64,000 nucleotides of DNA from a virus: positions 1 to 64,000 of IMG/VR virus record IMGVR_UViG_3300020454_000010; one strand, given 5' to 3'. Position numbers and translations under genes: made by a program. Positions 9,040-16,700 of the stretch are shown one piece after another; position 1 is the first letter of the stretch; the number at the start of each line of letters is the position of its first letter. Below the pieces are notes generated by a model, which was given only the letters and a program-made list of their open reading frames with translations, did not search any database and was not told the origin of the DNA.

Positions 9040-9296
9040 TATTGCTCCTGTAGTTTTTCCATTACAGTTGTCTTTCCTATTGCTGGTATATCATTAAGAC
9101 CATTAACATCAAACCAAGGTGCATCTTCCCAATCAAATCCTTCACCAAATGTATTATCAGGTGACATAATATACCAATGACATTTTGCATCGGGTATATC
9201 AACGGCACATACTGCCCAGTCATCAGACCATTGTGGAACTTGTACCCACATGACTGCTGCTATTAGTATGGTAGATAATAATCCCCAGTCTCTCAT
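9039..9296 (-). CDS. Small protein with N-terminal membrane or signal segment
   Basis: I do not recognise this 85-residue protein. The ATG at 9294-9296 overlaps the last base of the gp17 stop codon (TAATG), so it is translationally coupled. A hydrophobic segment at residues 4-18 (WGLLSTILIAAVMWV) is a likely signal or membrane anchor. The rest is rich in Trp and Asp with two Cys (CAVDIPDAKC), suggesting a small exported or periplasm-facing domain. It sits directly after gp17 and ends over the start of the nucleotidyltransferase gene. Confidence 0.6.
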   Translation of the reverse strand: MRDWGLLSTILIAAVMWVQVPQWSDDWAVCAVDIPDAKCHWYIMSPDNTFGEGFDWEDAPWFDVNGLNDIPAIGKTTVMEKLQEQ

Positions 9297-10957
9297 TACT
9301 TGTACTCCCACATAAAAGATCTATCACCATACTCATCAACCCTTGCCCATCTATCACCTTCCCCATCTACAAACTCATCTTCATCATCTAAACCATCAGA
9401 CATAAATCCAAAAGGAGCCATGTCCTGTTCAATCTGATTCTTTTGTTCTTCATAGATGCGTTTACGAACATCTGTGTCTGTCATCTCCTTGAAGTAATCT
9501 TGTGCTACTAACCAAGCAAAGATAACTAAACACATTGCTAAGTCATCATGGCAACCATCTTCTGCCTCCCATGATTGTTTCTTTTGAACAAAGGTTGTTA
9601 GTTCTGCGATAATATCATAATCGTTCGTTACTATTTTATCATCTTCCATTAAAGTTTTCAAGTTAGAACAACCTAACTTTTTAACTGCTGCAGTCATCCT
9701 AACACCCATTTGTGTTTTACTACCTGAGAATCCTGATCCTACTTGTTGACCATTCCTTCCTCTCATAGCACACATCAGTAGATTTTCATACTCCAAATCA
9801 TAATTCATAATGCTCGCTACCTGCTCTCCTATGTCATTGATCTCAATCAAAACATATGCTTGGTTGTAAGCATTGGCAATATCCATTATAATATTTGGAA
9901 ATAGCATAGGTTTAATTTCATTATTCCTATACTTTGCTACAGTCCTATGTGGGAATGTAGTGATGTCAAACACAATAAAACAAGAGTAATCATGATCTAT
10001 TCCTCTAGCAGTATCAACCGTAATAATATAATCGTTACCTTTTATAGGTTGCTCATATATTACCAATCCCTTTCCATTATTTTGTATTGGATCTTCAAAG
10101 ACAAGGTTTCTTAACTTACTAACACTAATAAGAGTGTCAACAGATCCTAAGAACTCACATTCAAACTCAACCTTAAACTGTTGTTCAGATGTGTTCTTAA
10201 TAGTCTGTTCCTTCCACTTAGCATCCCTACCAGGTACTTCTGACCAGTGGACTTCAGTAGCAGTGTATTCATTCTTACCTCTTTGTGCATCATGCCAATA
10301 CCTATAGAAATGATTCATACCACATGGGGTAGAAACCATTATGACTTTGGTTGATTTACCAGAAGTGATAGTAGGATATACTGAGGAAAAGAATGCCTCA
10401 GCAATATGATTAGGAACAAAGGCAAACTCATCCAGAAAAATAATGTTAAAAGACATACCTCTAACTGCTGATGCAGAGGTAGATGCTGCAAGTATTTTAG
10501 ATCCATTTTCTAACTCCATTGATCCTTTATTCCATGACAAAATACCTTGCTGCATCCACTTAGGTAAATTTTCATAGGCAGTTTGTAACCTACCTAATAG
10601 TTCCCTTGCAGTTGCTGCTTTGTTTGCCAGAATACCTACATTAACACTATCATTAAAAACAATATAGTGCAATAGATATGAAACAGCAGTAGTGGATTTA
10701 CCAGTCTGCCTTGGCATCTTACAGATATTAAATCTAGAATTATGGAAATTATTAATTAATTTTTCTTGGAAATCATACATCTTAAAGGGCACAAGACCTT
10801 CATCCAAAGATACAATTTTAATATAATTCTTTGCAAAATATATTGGATCTTGTTTACATTTGATAAATTCCGCAATCTGTTTCTGACTAAACTCAACAGT
10901 TGTGTTTGCCTTTTTTAGATTGGGATTGCCAAGATAGATTTCATTTTGTGTAGGCAT
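9296..10957 (-). CDS. 17: Large terminase subunit gp17
   Basis: This is the packaging motor and headful nuclease. The ATPase domain carries the Walker A motif MPRQTGKSTT at residues 81-90 and Walker B IIFLDEFAF at about 172-180. The C-terminal RNase H-like nuclease domain has the acidic motifs IITVDTARGIDHD, IEIND and DGCHDDLAM. It has 553 residues (T4 gp17, 610). It lies upstream of the sheath genes as in T4, but the small subunit gp16 is about 6.4 kb further upstream rather than adjacent. Its start overlaps the stop of the nuclease gene by one base (TAATG). Confidence 0.96.
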   Translation of the reverse strand: MPTQNEIYLGNPNLKKANTTVEFSQKQIAEFIKCKQDPIYFAKNYIKIVSLDEGLVPFKMYDFQEKLINNFHNSRFNICKMPRQTGKSTTAVSYLLHYIVFNDSVNVGILANKAATARELLGRLQTAYENLPKWMQQGILSWNKGSMELENGSKILAASTSASAVRGMSFNIIFLDEFAFVPNHIAEAFFSSVYPTITSGKSTKVIMVSTPCGMNHFYRYWHDAQRGKNEYTATEVHWSEVPGRDAKWKEQTIKNTSEQQFKVEFECEFLGSVDTLISVSKLRNLVFEDPIQNNGKGLVIYEQPIKGNDYIITVDTARGIDHDYSCFIVFDITTFPHRTVAKYRNNEIKPMLFPNIIMDIANAYNQAYVLIEINDIGEQVASIMNYDLEYENLLMCAMRGRNGQQVGSGFSGSKTQMGVRMTAAVKKLGCSNLKTLMEDDKIVTNDYDIIAELTTFVQKKQSWEAEDGCHDDLAMCLVIFAWLVAQDYFKEMTDTDVRKRIYEEQKNQIEQDMAPFGFMSDGLDDEDEFVDGEGDRWARVDEYGDRSFMWEYK

Positions 10958-11433
10958 TATTCTACTAGCGTACCGTGTGCTCTACGAATCTCTCTGAGTT
11001 CTTCAAAGTTTTTTTGTTTTGTTCCACCATCATATGCCCAAGCGTAACCTTCTTGAATCATTAATTCGTTGAGTGATACATCAGCATCGCCAACATATAT
11101 CCAACCAAGAAGCCTACCATACTTACCCATGCCACCCTTAAGTTCGGTTCTAATAGTAAGTTCTTCATCGCCTTTAATTGTTTCTTCTAATTTTTGTTTC
11201 ATCCACGCAGTAGCATCAAGACCCAATGCTTTCTCTTCTAAGTCTCTAGTTCTTTTCTCAGGAGTGTCCACACCAGCGATCCGTACCCTTTCTGTCTTCG
11301 CTATGTCAAATCCTAGATCAATAATGACATCAATAGTGTCACCATCAACTACCTTCTTTATCTTCGTTACCCTGAAGTTGTAGCAGCTCTTCCTGCTTGG
11401 TGGTGTCATCGCTCCCATTTGGCCAAATTTCAT
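10957..11433 (-). CDS. Staphylococcal-nuclease-like (SNase) protein
   Basis: This is a 158-residue thermonuclease-family protein, a calcium-dependent phosphodiesterase with an OB fold. The hallmark sequence is present: VDGDT at 29-33 and VRIAGVDTPE at 50-59. Arg51, Glu59 and Arg107 (in KYGRLLG) correspond to the catalytic Arg35, Glu43 and Arg87 of the staphylococcal enzyme, so it should be active. No clear signal peptide is seen. ATG codons at 11433, 11418 and 11409 are all possible starts. The homologous region begins at about residue 18. It ends over the start of gp17 (TAATG). It may act in host DNA breakdown or in DNA processing near packaging, but its role is not shown by the sequence. 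Confidence 0.88.
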   Translation of the reverse strand: MKFGQMGAMTPPSRKSCYNFRVTKIKKVVDGDTIDVIIDLGFDIAKTERVRIAGVDTPEKRTRDLEEKALGLDATAWMKQKLEETIKGDEELTIRTELKGGMGKYGRLLGWIYVGDADVSLNELMIQEGYAWAYDGGTKQKNFEELREIRRAHGTLVE

Positions 11434-11521
11434 CGTACTTAAATATGTAGTAGATTACGACACCTACTAATATTAAGAGAAATGCTACCATATTGTTTAC
11501 GAACCAGACAACTTCATTCAT
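11345..11521 (-). CDS. Small membrane protein overlapping the nuclease gene
   Basis: This 58-residue frame starts at the ATG at 11519-11521, which shares an ATGA with the stop of the upstream gene. Residues 5-27 form one strong transmembrane helix (VWFVNNMVAFLLILVGVVIYYIF), followed by a charged tail. The tail is encoded by bases that also encode the N-terminus of the SNase-like protein in another frame (89-base overlap). The coupling and the membrane segment make it believable. No family is recognised. Confidence 0.55.
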   Translation of the reverse strand: MNEVVWFVNNMVAFLLILVGVVIYYIFKYDEIWPNGSDDTTKQEELLQLQGNEDKEGS

Positions 11522-11784
11522 GATACTTTACCACCCCATTCAGAATTAGGATCTAATCTATCCATATAATTAAATCCACTGCCTTCTGGGTAAATATATT
11601 TTCCATTCTCATCAAAGTTTGGACCTACCTTCTTTGCAGGATATGTTGGATAAGGTCTCAACCCTGCTCTCATCTCATTACCCTTTCTTCTTCTCATCTC
11701 ATTACCAGTCTCATAATCTTCGGGCATAGTAGGACAAGAAGTTCCTAAGATCTTTCTGATATCTTCTTTAGTGTATCCTTTCAT
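11518..11784 (-). CDS. Hypothetical small protein
   Basis: This 88-residue protein starts at ATG 11782-11784 (MKGYTKEDIRKILG), coupled by TAATG to the gene upstream, with GGAGG about 10 bases before it. It is basic and rich in Gly, Pro, Tyr and Asn, with a YPTYPAKKVGP segment and an acidic, aromatic C-terminus. The N-terminal 12 residues look like a short helix. No family is recognised. It lies in the accessory block between the terminase genes. Confidence 0.55.
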   Translation of the reverse strand: MKGYTKEDIRKILGTSCPTMPEDYETGNEMRRRKGNEMRAGLRPYPTYPAKKVGPNFDENGKYIYPEGSGFNYMDRLDPNSEWGGKVS

Positions 11785-12089
11785 TAGTAATGATCCTCCA
11801 ATCCTTCTTGTGGTACAGGTTTCCAATCCTTACCATAGTATTTTTCTAAGATATTATGGTGCGGTGCATCTGTTCCTACTACTACCTTCTTAGGTGGTGG
11901 AGGTGAGAACATCTCCATCTGTATCTCAGGTACAGAAAAGGTGTCACCACCTTTCCTGTGATGACACCAATAAAATGTACCGTCTTGTTTTTTAAATAAA
12001 TGGTCTGCCTCGTGAGGACTAATCAAAACCATCTGAACTATCTTATCTCCTTTTTCAATCACGCTGCCTCCAATCATCAGACCTTTCAT
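11784..12089 (-). CDS. Hypothetical small protein
   Basis: This protein has up to 101 residues. The first ATG (12089) gives a 35-base overlap with the preceding gene. An internal start at MIGGSV or at the GTG just after a GGAGG (IEKGDKIVQMVL) is equally possible. The N-terminal half looks like a small beta domain (DKIVQMVLISPHEADHLF, then FYWCHHRKGGDTF). The C-terminal half contains a Pro-rich turn (SPPPPKKVVVG). No catalytic motif is visible and the function is unknown. Confidence 0.55.
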   Translation of the reverse strand: MKGLMIGGSVIEKGDKIVQMVLISPHEADHLFKKQDGTFYWCHHRKGGDTFSVPEIQMEMFSPPPPKKVVVGTDAPHHNILEKYYGKDWKPVPQEGLEDHY

Positions 12090-12354
12090 TGTGGAACCAG
12101 TCTACCACATCTTGTGGATCTCCGAAACCCCTGCGATGATGAGTTGAATCGGGGTCTCCAATGTTCAACTCATTCAGAAAAGAGTCTGTCGGGTCTGTAC
12201 TAATTCTTCTTGCAGTGTTTAACATACCTCTAGCAGATGTATTCGACTTTGCCAATTTCTCTGCCCATATCATATCTTCTAAACTAACTTCGACTCCAGC
12301 ACCTATATCTTTGCAGATTGCGGTTAACCTTAAACGATATTGTGTTGATAACAT
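12055..12354 (-). CDS. Conserved cyanophage-type hypothetical protein
   Basis: This 99-residue protein begins MLSTQYRLRLTAICKDI, with a helical N-terminal half containing SLEDMIWAEKLAKSNTSARGML and a flexible acidic C-terminal half. From memory, similar short proteins occur in other T4-like cyanophages, but I cannot assign a function. The helical DMIWAEKLAK segment might suggest a DNA- or protein-binding adaptor. It overlaps the next gene and begins a chain of coupled small genes leading to gp17. Confidence 0.6.
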   Translation of the reverse strand: MLSTQYRLRLTAICKDIGAGVEVSLEDMIWAEKLAKSNTSARGMLNTARRISTDPTDSFLNELNIGDPDSTHHRRGFGDPQDVVDWFHNERSDDWRQRD

Positions 12355-12388
12355 ATGTTAATGTATGTAATTAATATAATTTATAATA

Positions 12389-12502
12389 CTATACCCATGC
12401 CTGTGCTGCAAGTGTTACTGCTAGTGATAAAGATACTCCCATGATGGTGAGTCTACTCATCCACCACATTATCTCATGTTTGTTTTTTGTTATATTACTC
12501 AT
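12389..12502 (-). CDS. 37-residue single-span membrane protein
   Basis: This is a short frame coupled by ATGA to the upstream 55-residue gene. The sequence begins MSNITKNKHEIMWW and ends in a hydrophobic span (about residues 18-36, LTIMGVSLSLAVTLAAQAW). It probably inserts in the host membrane. No family is recognised. Confidence 0.5.
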   Translation of the reverse strand: MSNITKNKHEIMWWMSRLTIMGVSLSLAVTLAAQAWV

Positions 12503-12666
12503 GATTCTAGCAAGCAATATTCCGTTGAGTGAGGTCCGATCAAATCGGGGAGATCCTCTCTTGCAAACTGTATTGCTTGATATGCGTCATCTGCATACTC
12601 ACAAATTTCTGCATGTTGATTATGATTATCGTGATAACCAACCGTATAATGTTTAGTCAGGGGCAT
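12499..12666 (-). CDS. 55-residue hypothetical protein
   Basis: This is a small frame from ATG 12664-12666 (MPLTKHYTVGYHDNHNQHAE), the first gene after the late promoter at 12692-12699. It is acidic and His-rich at the N-terminus, with a helical middle (EYADDAYQAIQFAREDLP). Its stop overlaps the next start (ATGA). No family is recognised. Confidence 0.55.
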   Translation of the reverse strand: MPLTKHYTVGYHDNHNQHAEICEYADDAYQAIQFAREDLPDLIGPHSTEYCLLES

Positions 12667-12691
12667 GATCTTTCAATCCCATACTGTAACA

Positions 12692-12699
12692 TATTTATA
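12692..12699 (-). promoter_or_regulatory. Late promoter (TATAAATA) for the pre-terminase gene run
   Basis: An exact T4-type late box on the minus strand lies 26 bases before the 55-residue gene. A small imperfect hairpin (7-bp stem with a bulge) lies further upstream at about 12,729-12,750 after the oxygenase-like gene and may end the previous transcript. Confidence 0.7.
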
Positions 12700-12756
12700 G
12701 CATAATTTGAGTAATTTTGCTTAGTTCAGTGTGGACTCCAACACTCAGTTAGGGGA

Positions 12757-13362
12757 TCAATAAAAACCTGCATAACTGTTGTTATACTTAACATTTGGCA
12801 TACATGACCTCAATCTAAAATTCATCGATATAACAGTTCTTTTAGCATCAGTTGGTGGGACTTTATGTTTCAATAATGATGGGAAAAATATCAACATATT
12901 ATTCTCTGGTTTTATCTCTAAAGAGTTTTCAAAAATTATAGGTGCACAGTTATCTTCAACATCTACAAAATATACACAAGACATAACATCAGGAAAATGA
13001 TCGTGCTCTTTTGTCCAATCTCCATCAACATATTCCACCACCCACATATTAGAACAAATTAATTCAGCATCTGCATTAAAATGTTTTCTAGATAAAAAAT
13101 TACATGCTTCTGTACAGACATCAACAAAAGGTTGAAATCTAGGATCTTTTTTATGGGTAAACCAATCACTCCTCCATGCTTGAACATTACTACGATATCC
13201 TTCTGGATATTGTTTTCTATGATCTTTGATTAGATTTTTTAATGCATTGTCTTTCGAGGCTGTTTTAACAACAGCAATCTTAGAGTTGACTGCAGCAAGT
13301 TCAAGAGTTGTGGTAAAGACTGGTATGTCTTTTGTTACATTAGAAATTTCAAAGTTTGCCAA
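12757..13362 (-). CDS. 2OG-Fe(II) oxygenase-like protein (TTG start)
   Basis: This is a 201-residue protein with the metal-site pattern of the 2-oxoglutarate/iron dioxygenase fold. HDH at residues 120-122 precedes the strand MSCVYFVDV, a distal His166 lies in LLKHKVPP, and Arg175 lies in KRTVISMNFRL. Two related proteins follow upstream in the same block. No ATG occurs before residue 106, so translation must start at the TTG at 13360-13362, immediately after the stop of the lysine-rich gene. Residues 23-33 (AAVNSKIAVVK) are nearly identical in DNA and protein to part of gp22, unlike the rest of the gene. The substrate is unknown. Modification of protein or tail components is possible. Confidence 0.7.
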   Translation of the reverse strand: MANFEISNVTKDIPVFTTTLELAAVNSKIAVVKTASKDNALKNLIKDHRKQYPEGYRSNVQAWRSDWFTHKKDPRFQPFVDVCTEACNFLSRKHFNADAELICSNMWVVEYVDGDWTKEHDHFPDVMSCVYFVDVEDNCAPIIFENSLEIKPENNMLIFFPSLLKHKVPPTDAKRTVISMNFRLRSCMPNVKYNNSYAGFY

Positions 13363-15381
13363 TTAGCATTTCCATTTTCTGAGTGCCAATGCCTTACGAG
13401 TGGGTTCACCGTTAGGTTTTTTCATCGGTCCTTTAACACCACCCATTCTAGCACAAAAAGATTTTTTTCTAGGTCCACCTTCAGGTTGTGGTGCTTTTAA
13501 ATCGCTACCAGGATTTTCTCTCTCGTAAGATTTTCTACCTTTCTCATTTAGACCACCTGTCTTGTTCTTACCTTCCTTTCTCTGCCAAGCAGATTCCATA
13601 AATGAACTGAAATTTTTACTAGGAATAGTATCTTCGTTCTTAGGGTTCTTATTGAATCCCATTGAACCATCTGGATCAGTTGCCCTCATTGCCAATTTAC
13701 CTGCTGCGTTTTTAACTCCCTTAGCTCTTTTGATAGCTTTCTTTTTACCATCACCATCAAATGCTAAACGGTTTGTTGCTTTCTGAGTATAACTTAGTAG
13801 AGTTGAAGTCTTGAGTTCATTAAGATCTTCATGTGGAATTGTATTACCATCTTTATCTTTCTGATGATGTTCTACCTTATATGCTGGAACCTTTGCTCCT
13901 TTCTTACCTCTCCTTGCCTCATGTTCTTTTCTACGAAGATCAATGGTCTTACCTCTCTTACCTGATGGGTCAAACATACCAGGATCACCGTGACCTGGTC
14001 CTTTTCTTCTGTAGTTCCTGATAGATGCTTTACCGTAGTCACTACGACCTTTATCTACCTTTGCTTCAGTAACTTTGTCTTTCTTATGACGATGATCTCC
14101 ATAAGTGATGCAAGGATCTTGACCACATCCACAATTCTTTTCTTTTTTCTCTTCACCGACAAACTTAACAGGTGAGGAGACTGTGCCCTTACCTTTAACA
14201 TACCTTGTAGTTCTAGGATTCTTAGGATCGTCACTCTTAAAATCTTTATGAAGTTTATTGTATTCCTTACGAGTCATTTCGATCTCTTCCTTCTTAACAC
14301 CACGCCTTGCTTCGTGATCTGCTCTTCTATCTTTTCTGATACCACCACCTAGTTCATGTGATCCATGAGGATTACCATATCTCTTATCTCTAACAGTTGC
14401 TCTCTTATAGTCTGGGGTCTTCATATCAACCTTTGCTTCAGCAACTTCTGCATTTTTATCATCATTAATATAATGCTCATGCATTTCACTAACAAGACTA
14501 GTTAACTTTTTAACAGGAACATTCTTTTCTACACCATGACTAAACAATACATCATAATGTGTGATGTCACCATACTCATCAAGAGTATGCATTTCTTTGA
14601 TGCAATCACCTATACCATACTCTTCATGTTTTACTTTAGATGAGCAATCATGCTTTACCTTTTTCTTCTTCTTTGCTGCTTCTGCTCTCTTGTCAAGAAA
14701 ATTTTTCATAGCACCTTTTGGTTTGCCATCTCCTTTATACAAACCATAAGATGTTCCTTCCACATTCAGTGTCTTAGGATAATCTTTATCTCCTTTTTTA
14801 GCAGGTGCTTCACCACGCTTTCTTTTTGCATGGATGTTGTCCCATAGACCTTTTTTCTTCCCTTCTGCAAACTCCTGTCTCAAAACTTCTGCTTTGTTTA
14901 GAATAGATTCATAGGTCATGTGTTTTTTCCCAACTTGAGTACTAAATTCTCCTTTCTTTGCTTTGAGTTTACCTGCGGTTGCACTCTTAGACTTTCCTAG
15001 TCCACCTTTTCTAGTGGCATGTAACTTAGCAGTTGAACTGCCTTTTTGTTTAACTAGAACTGAATCTTGGTTATGCTTTGCAGCAACCTTCTTCATATCC
15101 TTTTTAAATTTTCTTTTACCTTTCTTACCTGAGGTAACAAAATAAGATCTTTCTTTAACTTTAGTTTCCTTACCAGTCTTACTATCTTTCTCAGAATATG
15201 TACCTGTTGTTTTTTTAGGACCATATCCTCTACCACGAAGATCTTTCTCTAATTGCTTAGAACGAGCTTTATTTTCCTTTTTGGATTTGTCACCTCTCTC
15301 AGCAGACACAGTTGCATGAGATTGTTTTTTATCTTTTGCTCTACTAATTACTCTAGAGAGACCACCTTCATCTAGTTTCAT
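13363..15381 (-). CDS. Lysine-rich 672-residue modular protein, possible internal or injected protein
   Basis: This is a very basic protein, with about one quarter Lys plus Arg, starting at ATG 15379-15381 (MKLDEGGLSRVISRAK). It looks modular. There is a compact N-terminal domain of about 110 residues, a helical stretch and an acidic SH3-like segment at about 245-300 (YGIGDCIKEMHTLDEYGD, then HYDVLFSHGVEKNV). Two related copies of a DY-(K/R)A-R...(D/E)HEARRG unit come next, with a Cys cluster (CGCGQDPC) between them. A C-terminal motif ends KKSFCARMGGVKG...RKALALRKWKC, which I associate with a phage domain of unknown function (DUF6321). An exact late promoter lies upstream. Packaged DNA-binding or ejected internal proteins of T4 are similarly basic, so a virion role is a reasonable inference. 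Confidence 0.6.
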   Translation of the reverse strand: MKLDEGGLSRVISRAKDKKQSHATVSAERGDKSKKENKARSKQLEKDLRGRGYGPKKTTGTYSEKDSKTGKETKVKERSYFVTSGKKGKRKFKKDMKKVAAKHNQDSVLVKQKGSSTAKLHATRKGGLGKSKSATAGKLKAKKGEFSTQVGKKHMTYESILNKAEVLRQEFAEGKKKGLWDNIHAKRKRGEAPAKKGDKDYPKTLNVEGTSYGLYKGDGKPKGAMKNFLDKRAEAAKKKKKVKHDCSSKVKHEEYGIGDCIKEMHTLDEYGDITHYDVLFSHGVEKNVPVKKLTSLVSEMHEHYINDDKNAEVAEAKVDMKTPDYKRATVRDKRYGNPHGSHELGGGIRKDRRADHEARRGVKKEEIEMTRKEYNKLHKDFKSDDPKNPRTTRYVKGKGTVSSPVKFVGEEKKEKNCGCGQDPCITYGDHRHKKDKVTEAKVDKGRSDYGKASIRNYRRKGPGHGDPGMFDPSGKRGKTIDLRRKEHEARRGKKGAKVPAYKVEHHQKDKDGNTIPHEDLNELKTSTLLSYTQKATNRLAFDGDGKKKAIKRAKGVKNAAGKLAMRATDPDGSMGFNKNPKNEDTIPSKNFSSFMESAWQRKEGKNKTGGLNEKGRKSYERENPGSDLKAPQPEGGPRKKSFCARMGGVKGPMKKPNGEPTRKALALRKWKC

Positions 15382-15403
15382 ATTACACAATATGCTACAG
15401 ATT

Positions 15404-15411
15404 TATTTATA
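15404..15411 (-). promoter_or_regulatory. Late promoter (TATAAATA) for the lysine-rich gene
   Basis: An exact late box on the minus strand lies 23 bases upstream of the ATG, close to the end of the preceding oxygenase-like gene. Confidence 0.7.
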
Positions 15412-15922
15412 TTAGGTTGAACGAGAAGATAGTTCTATGTGTATCACTAGTATTGTTAGGAGCCATGTGCATTATATTTGCAGGAAATATTATTAGGTCA
15501 CCTTCTACGACTGATGGACTGAAGGATTTTCTATGCCCATGAACATCTTGAAATGGTGAGAAGAATGTAGTGCTTCCATGTTTCTTTTCATCGTACTCTG
15601 CATAGAATATAGCAGAGTATCCTACACCACCATGATCATGTGGTTGAAAATAATCTCCTTTGTTGTATCTTTGACACCACAATGCAGTTACATCATTAAA
15701 TTTGTAATCTGATTTTTTTATAAAACTTTCTAATTCTGGTCTAACAATAGACAGAAAAAGTTCACTATATTCGGGTATGTCTTTCTTAAAATAATCTGTG
15801 AATGATATATTATGATCTCTTAATGATGTATCTCCAAACGGAACCATAGAGAGTATTTTATCTTTTGCCCAAGCCCACTCTCTGCAAAAAACTTTATGGT
15901 ACTCTATAGAAAATAGATTCAT
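15407..15922 (-). CDS. 2OG-Fe(II) oxygenase-like protein
   Basis: This is a 171-residue protein with HDH at residues 95-97 (FQPHDHGGVGYSAIFYAEY), a second His at 152 (IIFPANIMHMAPNN) and Arg163 (HRTIFSFNL). This is the pattern of small phage dioxygenases of the TIGR02466-like group. The iron would be held by the HxH/D pair and the distal His, and 2-oxoglutarate by the Arg. It starts at an ATGA shared with the zinc-ribbon gene. It belongs to the same set as the genes at 16086 and 12757. The substrate is unknown. Confidence 0.75.
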   Translation of the reverse strand: MNLFSIEYHKVFCREWAWAKDKILSMVPFGDTSLRDHNISFTDYFKKDIPEYSELFLSIVRPELESFIKKSDYKFNDVTALWCQRYNKGDYFQPHDHGGVGYSAIFYAEYDEKKHGSTTFFSPFQDVHGHRKSFSPSVVEGDLIIFPANIMHMAPNNTSDTHRTIFSFNLI

Positions 15923-16059
15923 CTAGGTGTTTTTTTGCAAAAATACTTCATGTGTCCCTGTATCATACCTTGTACTGACTTAGTTTGATGACCACAATTA
16001 GGACACTCGTAGACTGTTTCCCCTTGTTCATTAATAATCTTCATGGGTAACCTCGTCAT
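15919..16059 (-). CDS. 46-residue zinc-ribbon protein
   Basis: This is a small frame from ATG 16057-16059 (MTRLPMKIINEQGE). A second ATG gives MKIINEQ. ECPNCGHQ at residues 18-25, with H36 and C41 near the end, makes a C-x2-C...H-x4-C zinc-binding pattern. It is coupled by ATGA to the following oxygenase-like gene. It could be a small nucleic-acid- or protein-binding adaptor. Confidence 0.6.
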   Translation of the reverse strand: MTRLPMKIINEQGETVYECPNCGHQTKSVQGMIQGHMKYFCKKTPR

Positions 16060-16085
16060 AGTGCCCTCCGATTATAGCATACGGT

Positions 16086-16697
16086 TTAGGTGTAATACAA
16101 GTTTCCTGATATTGAGACCCTATCCTCCTCAGAATTATAAAACGGATAGACACCGTGTCGAAATGATGATGGGAAGAATAGCATGTTGCCTTCCATATCT
16201 GGGTTCATTTTGTAGATATAAGAACTTATTACACCAGATGTATCTATGTATGACATCTCAAAGTCAGATGCTACAGAGTTATGTACCTCTTTTAGGAATC
16301 CCTGACTATTCTGTTCAGCACTGGATGTTGGTATCTTCATCCAAACCACAAAAGAGAATACTCCACCATGATCATGGGATGGATTGAACTCATGTTGTTT
16401 TTGTCTATTAACCCAAAAACCATTTAACTTCAATCCATCAACCTTCATATGATTTAACTTCTTTGGTGTATATGGAAAATGTTTGTTATATTGATTAGCA
16501 CATCCTATTAAAATATTTGAAAAATAATTATCTTTGTCTACTAAATCTAAGCTTGAAGATATATGTCCTGCCAATTGACCTTTAGCAGATCCTGATGCTA
16601 CAGAGATTCTATCCCAAAGGTAACCTATAACTTCTTTATTCAATCCAACTTCCATCCACCCTGTTACAGGTGGACAAACAGGTCTACAAGAAAACAT
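16086..16697 (-). CDS. 2OG-Fe(II) oxygenase-like protein
   Basis: This is a 203-residue protein. It has HDH at residues 108-110 in FNPSHDHGGVFSFVVWM, the distal His181 in FFPSSFRHGVYPF, and Arg193 in DRVSISGNLYY. The segment GFWVNRQKQHEFNPSHDH fits the TIGR02466-like 2OG oxygenases found in cyanophages. The first of three related proteins in this block, it is four bases from the upstream small membrane protein. Hydroxylation of a protein or small molecule is the family activity. The substrate cannot be read from the sequence. Confidence 0.78.
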   Translation of the reverse strand: MFSCRPVCPPVTGWMEVGLNKEVIGYLWDRISVASGSAKGQLAGHISSSLDLVDKDNYFSNILIGCANQYNKHFPYTPKKLNHMKVDGLKLNGFWVNRQKQHEFNPSHDHGGVFSFVVWMKIPTSSAEQNSQGFLKEVHNSVASDFEMSYIDTSGVISSYIYKMNPDMEGNMLFFPSSFRHGVYPFYNSEEDRVSISGNLYYT

Positions 16698-16700
16698 TAT

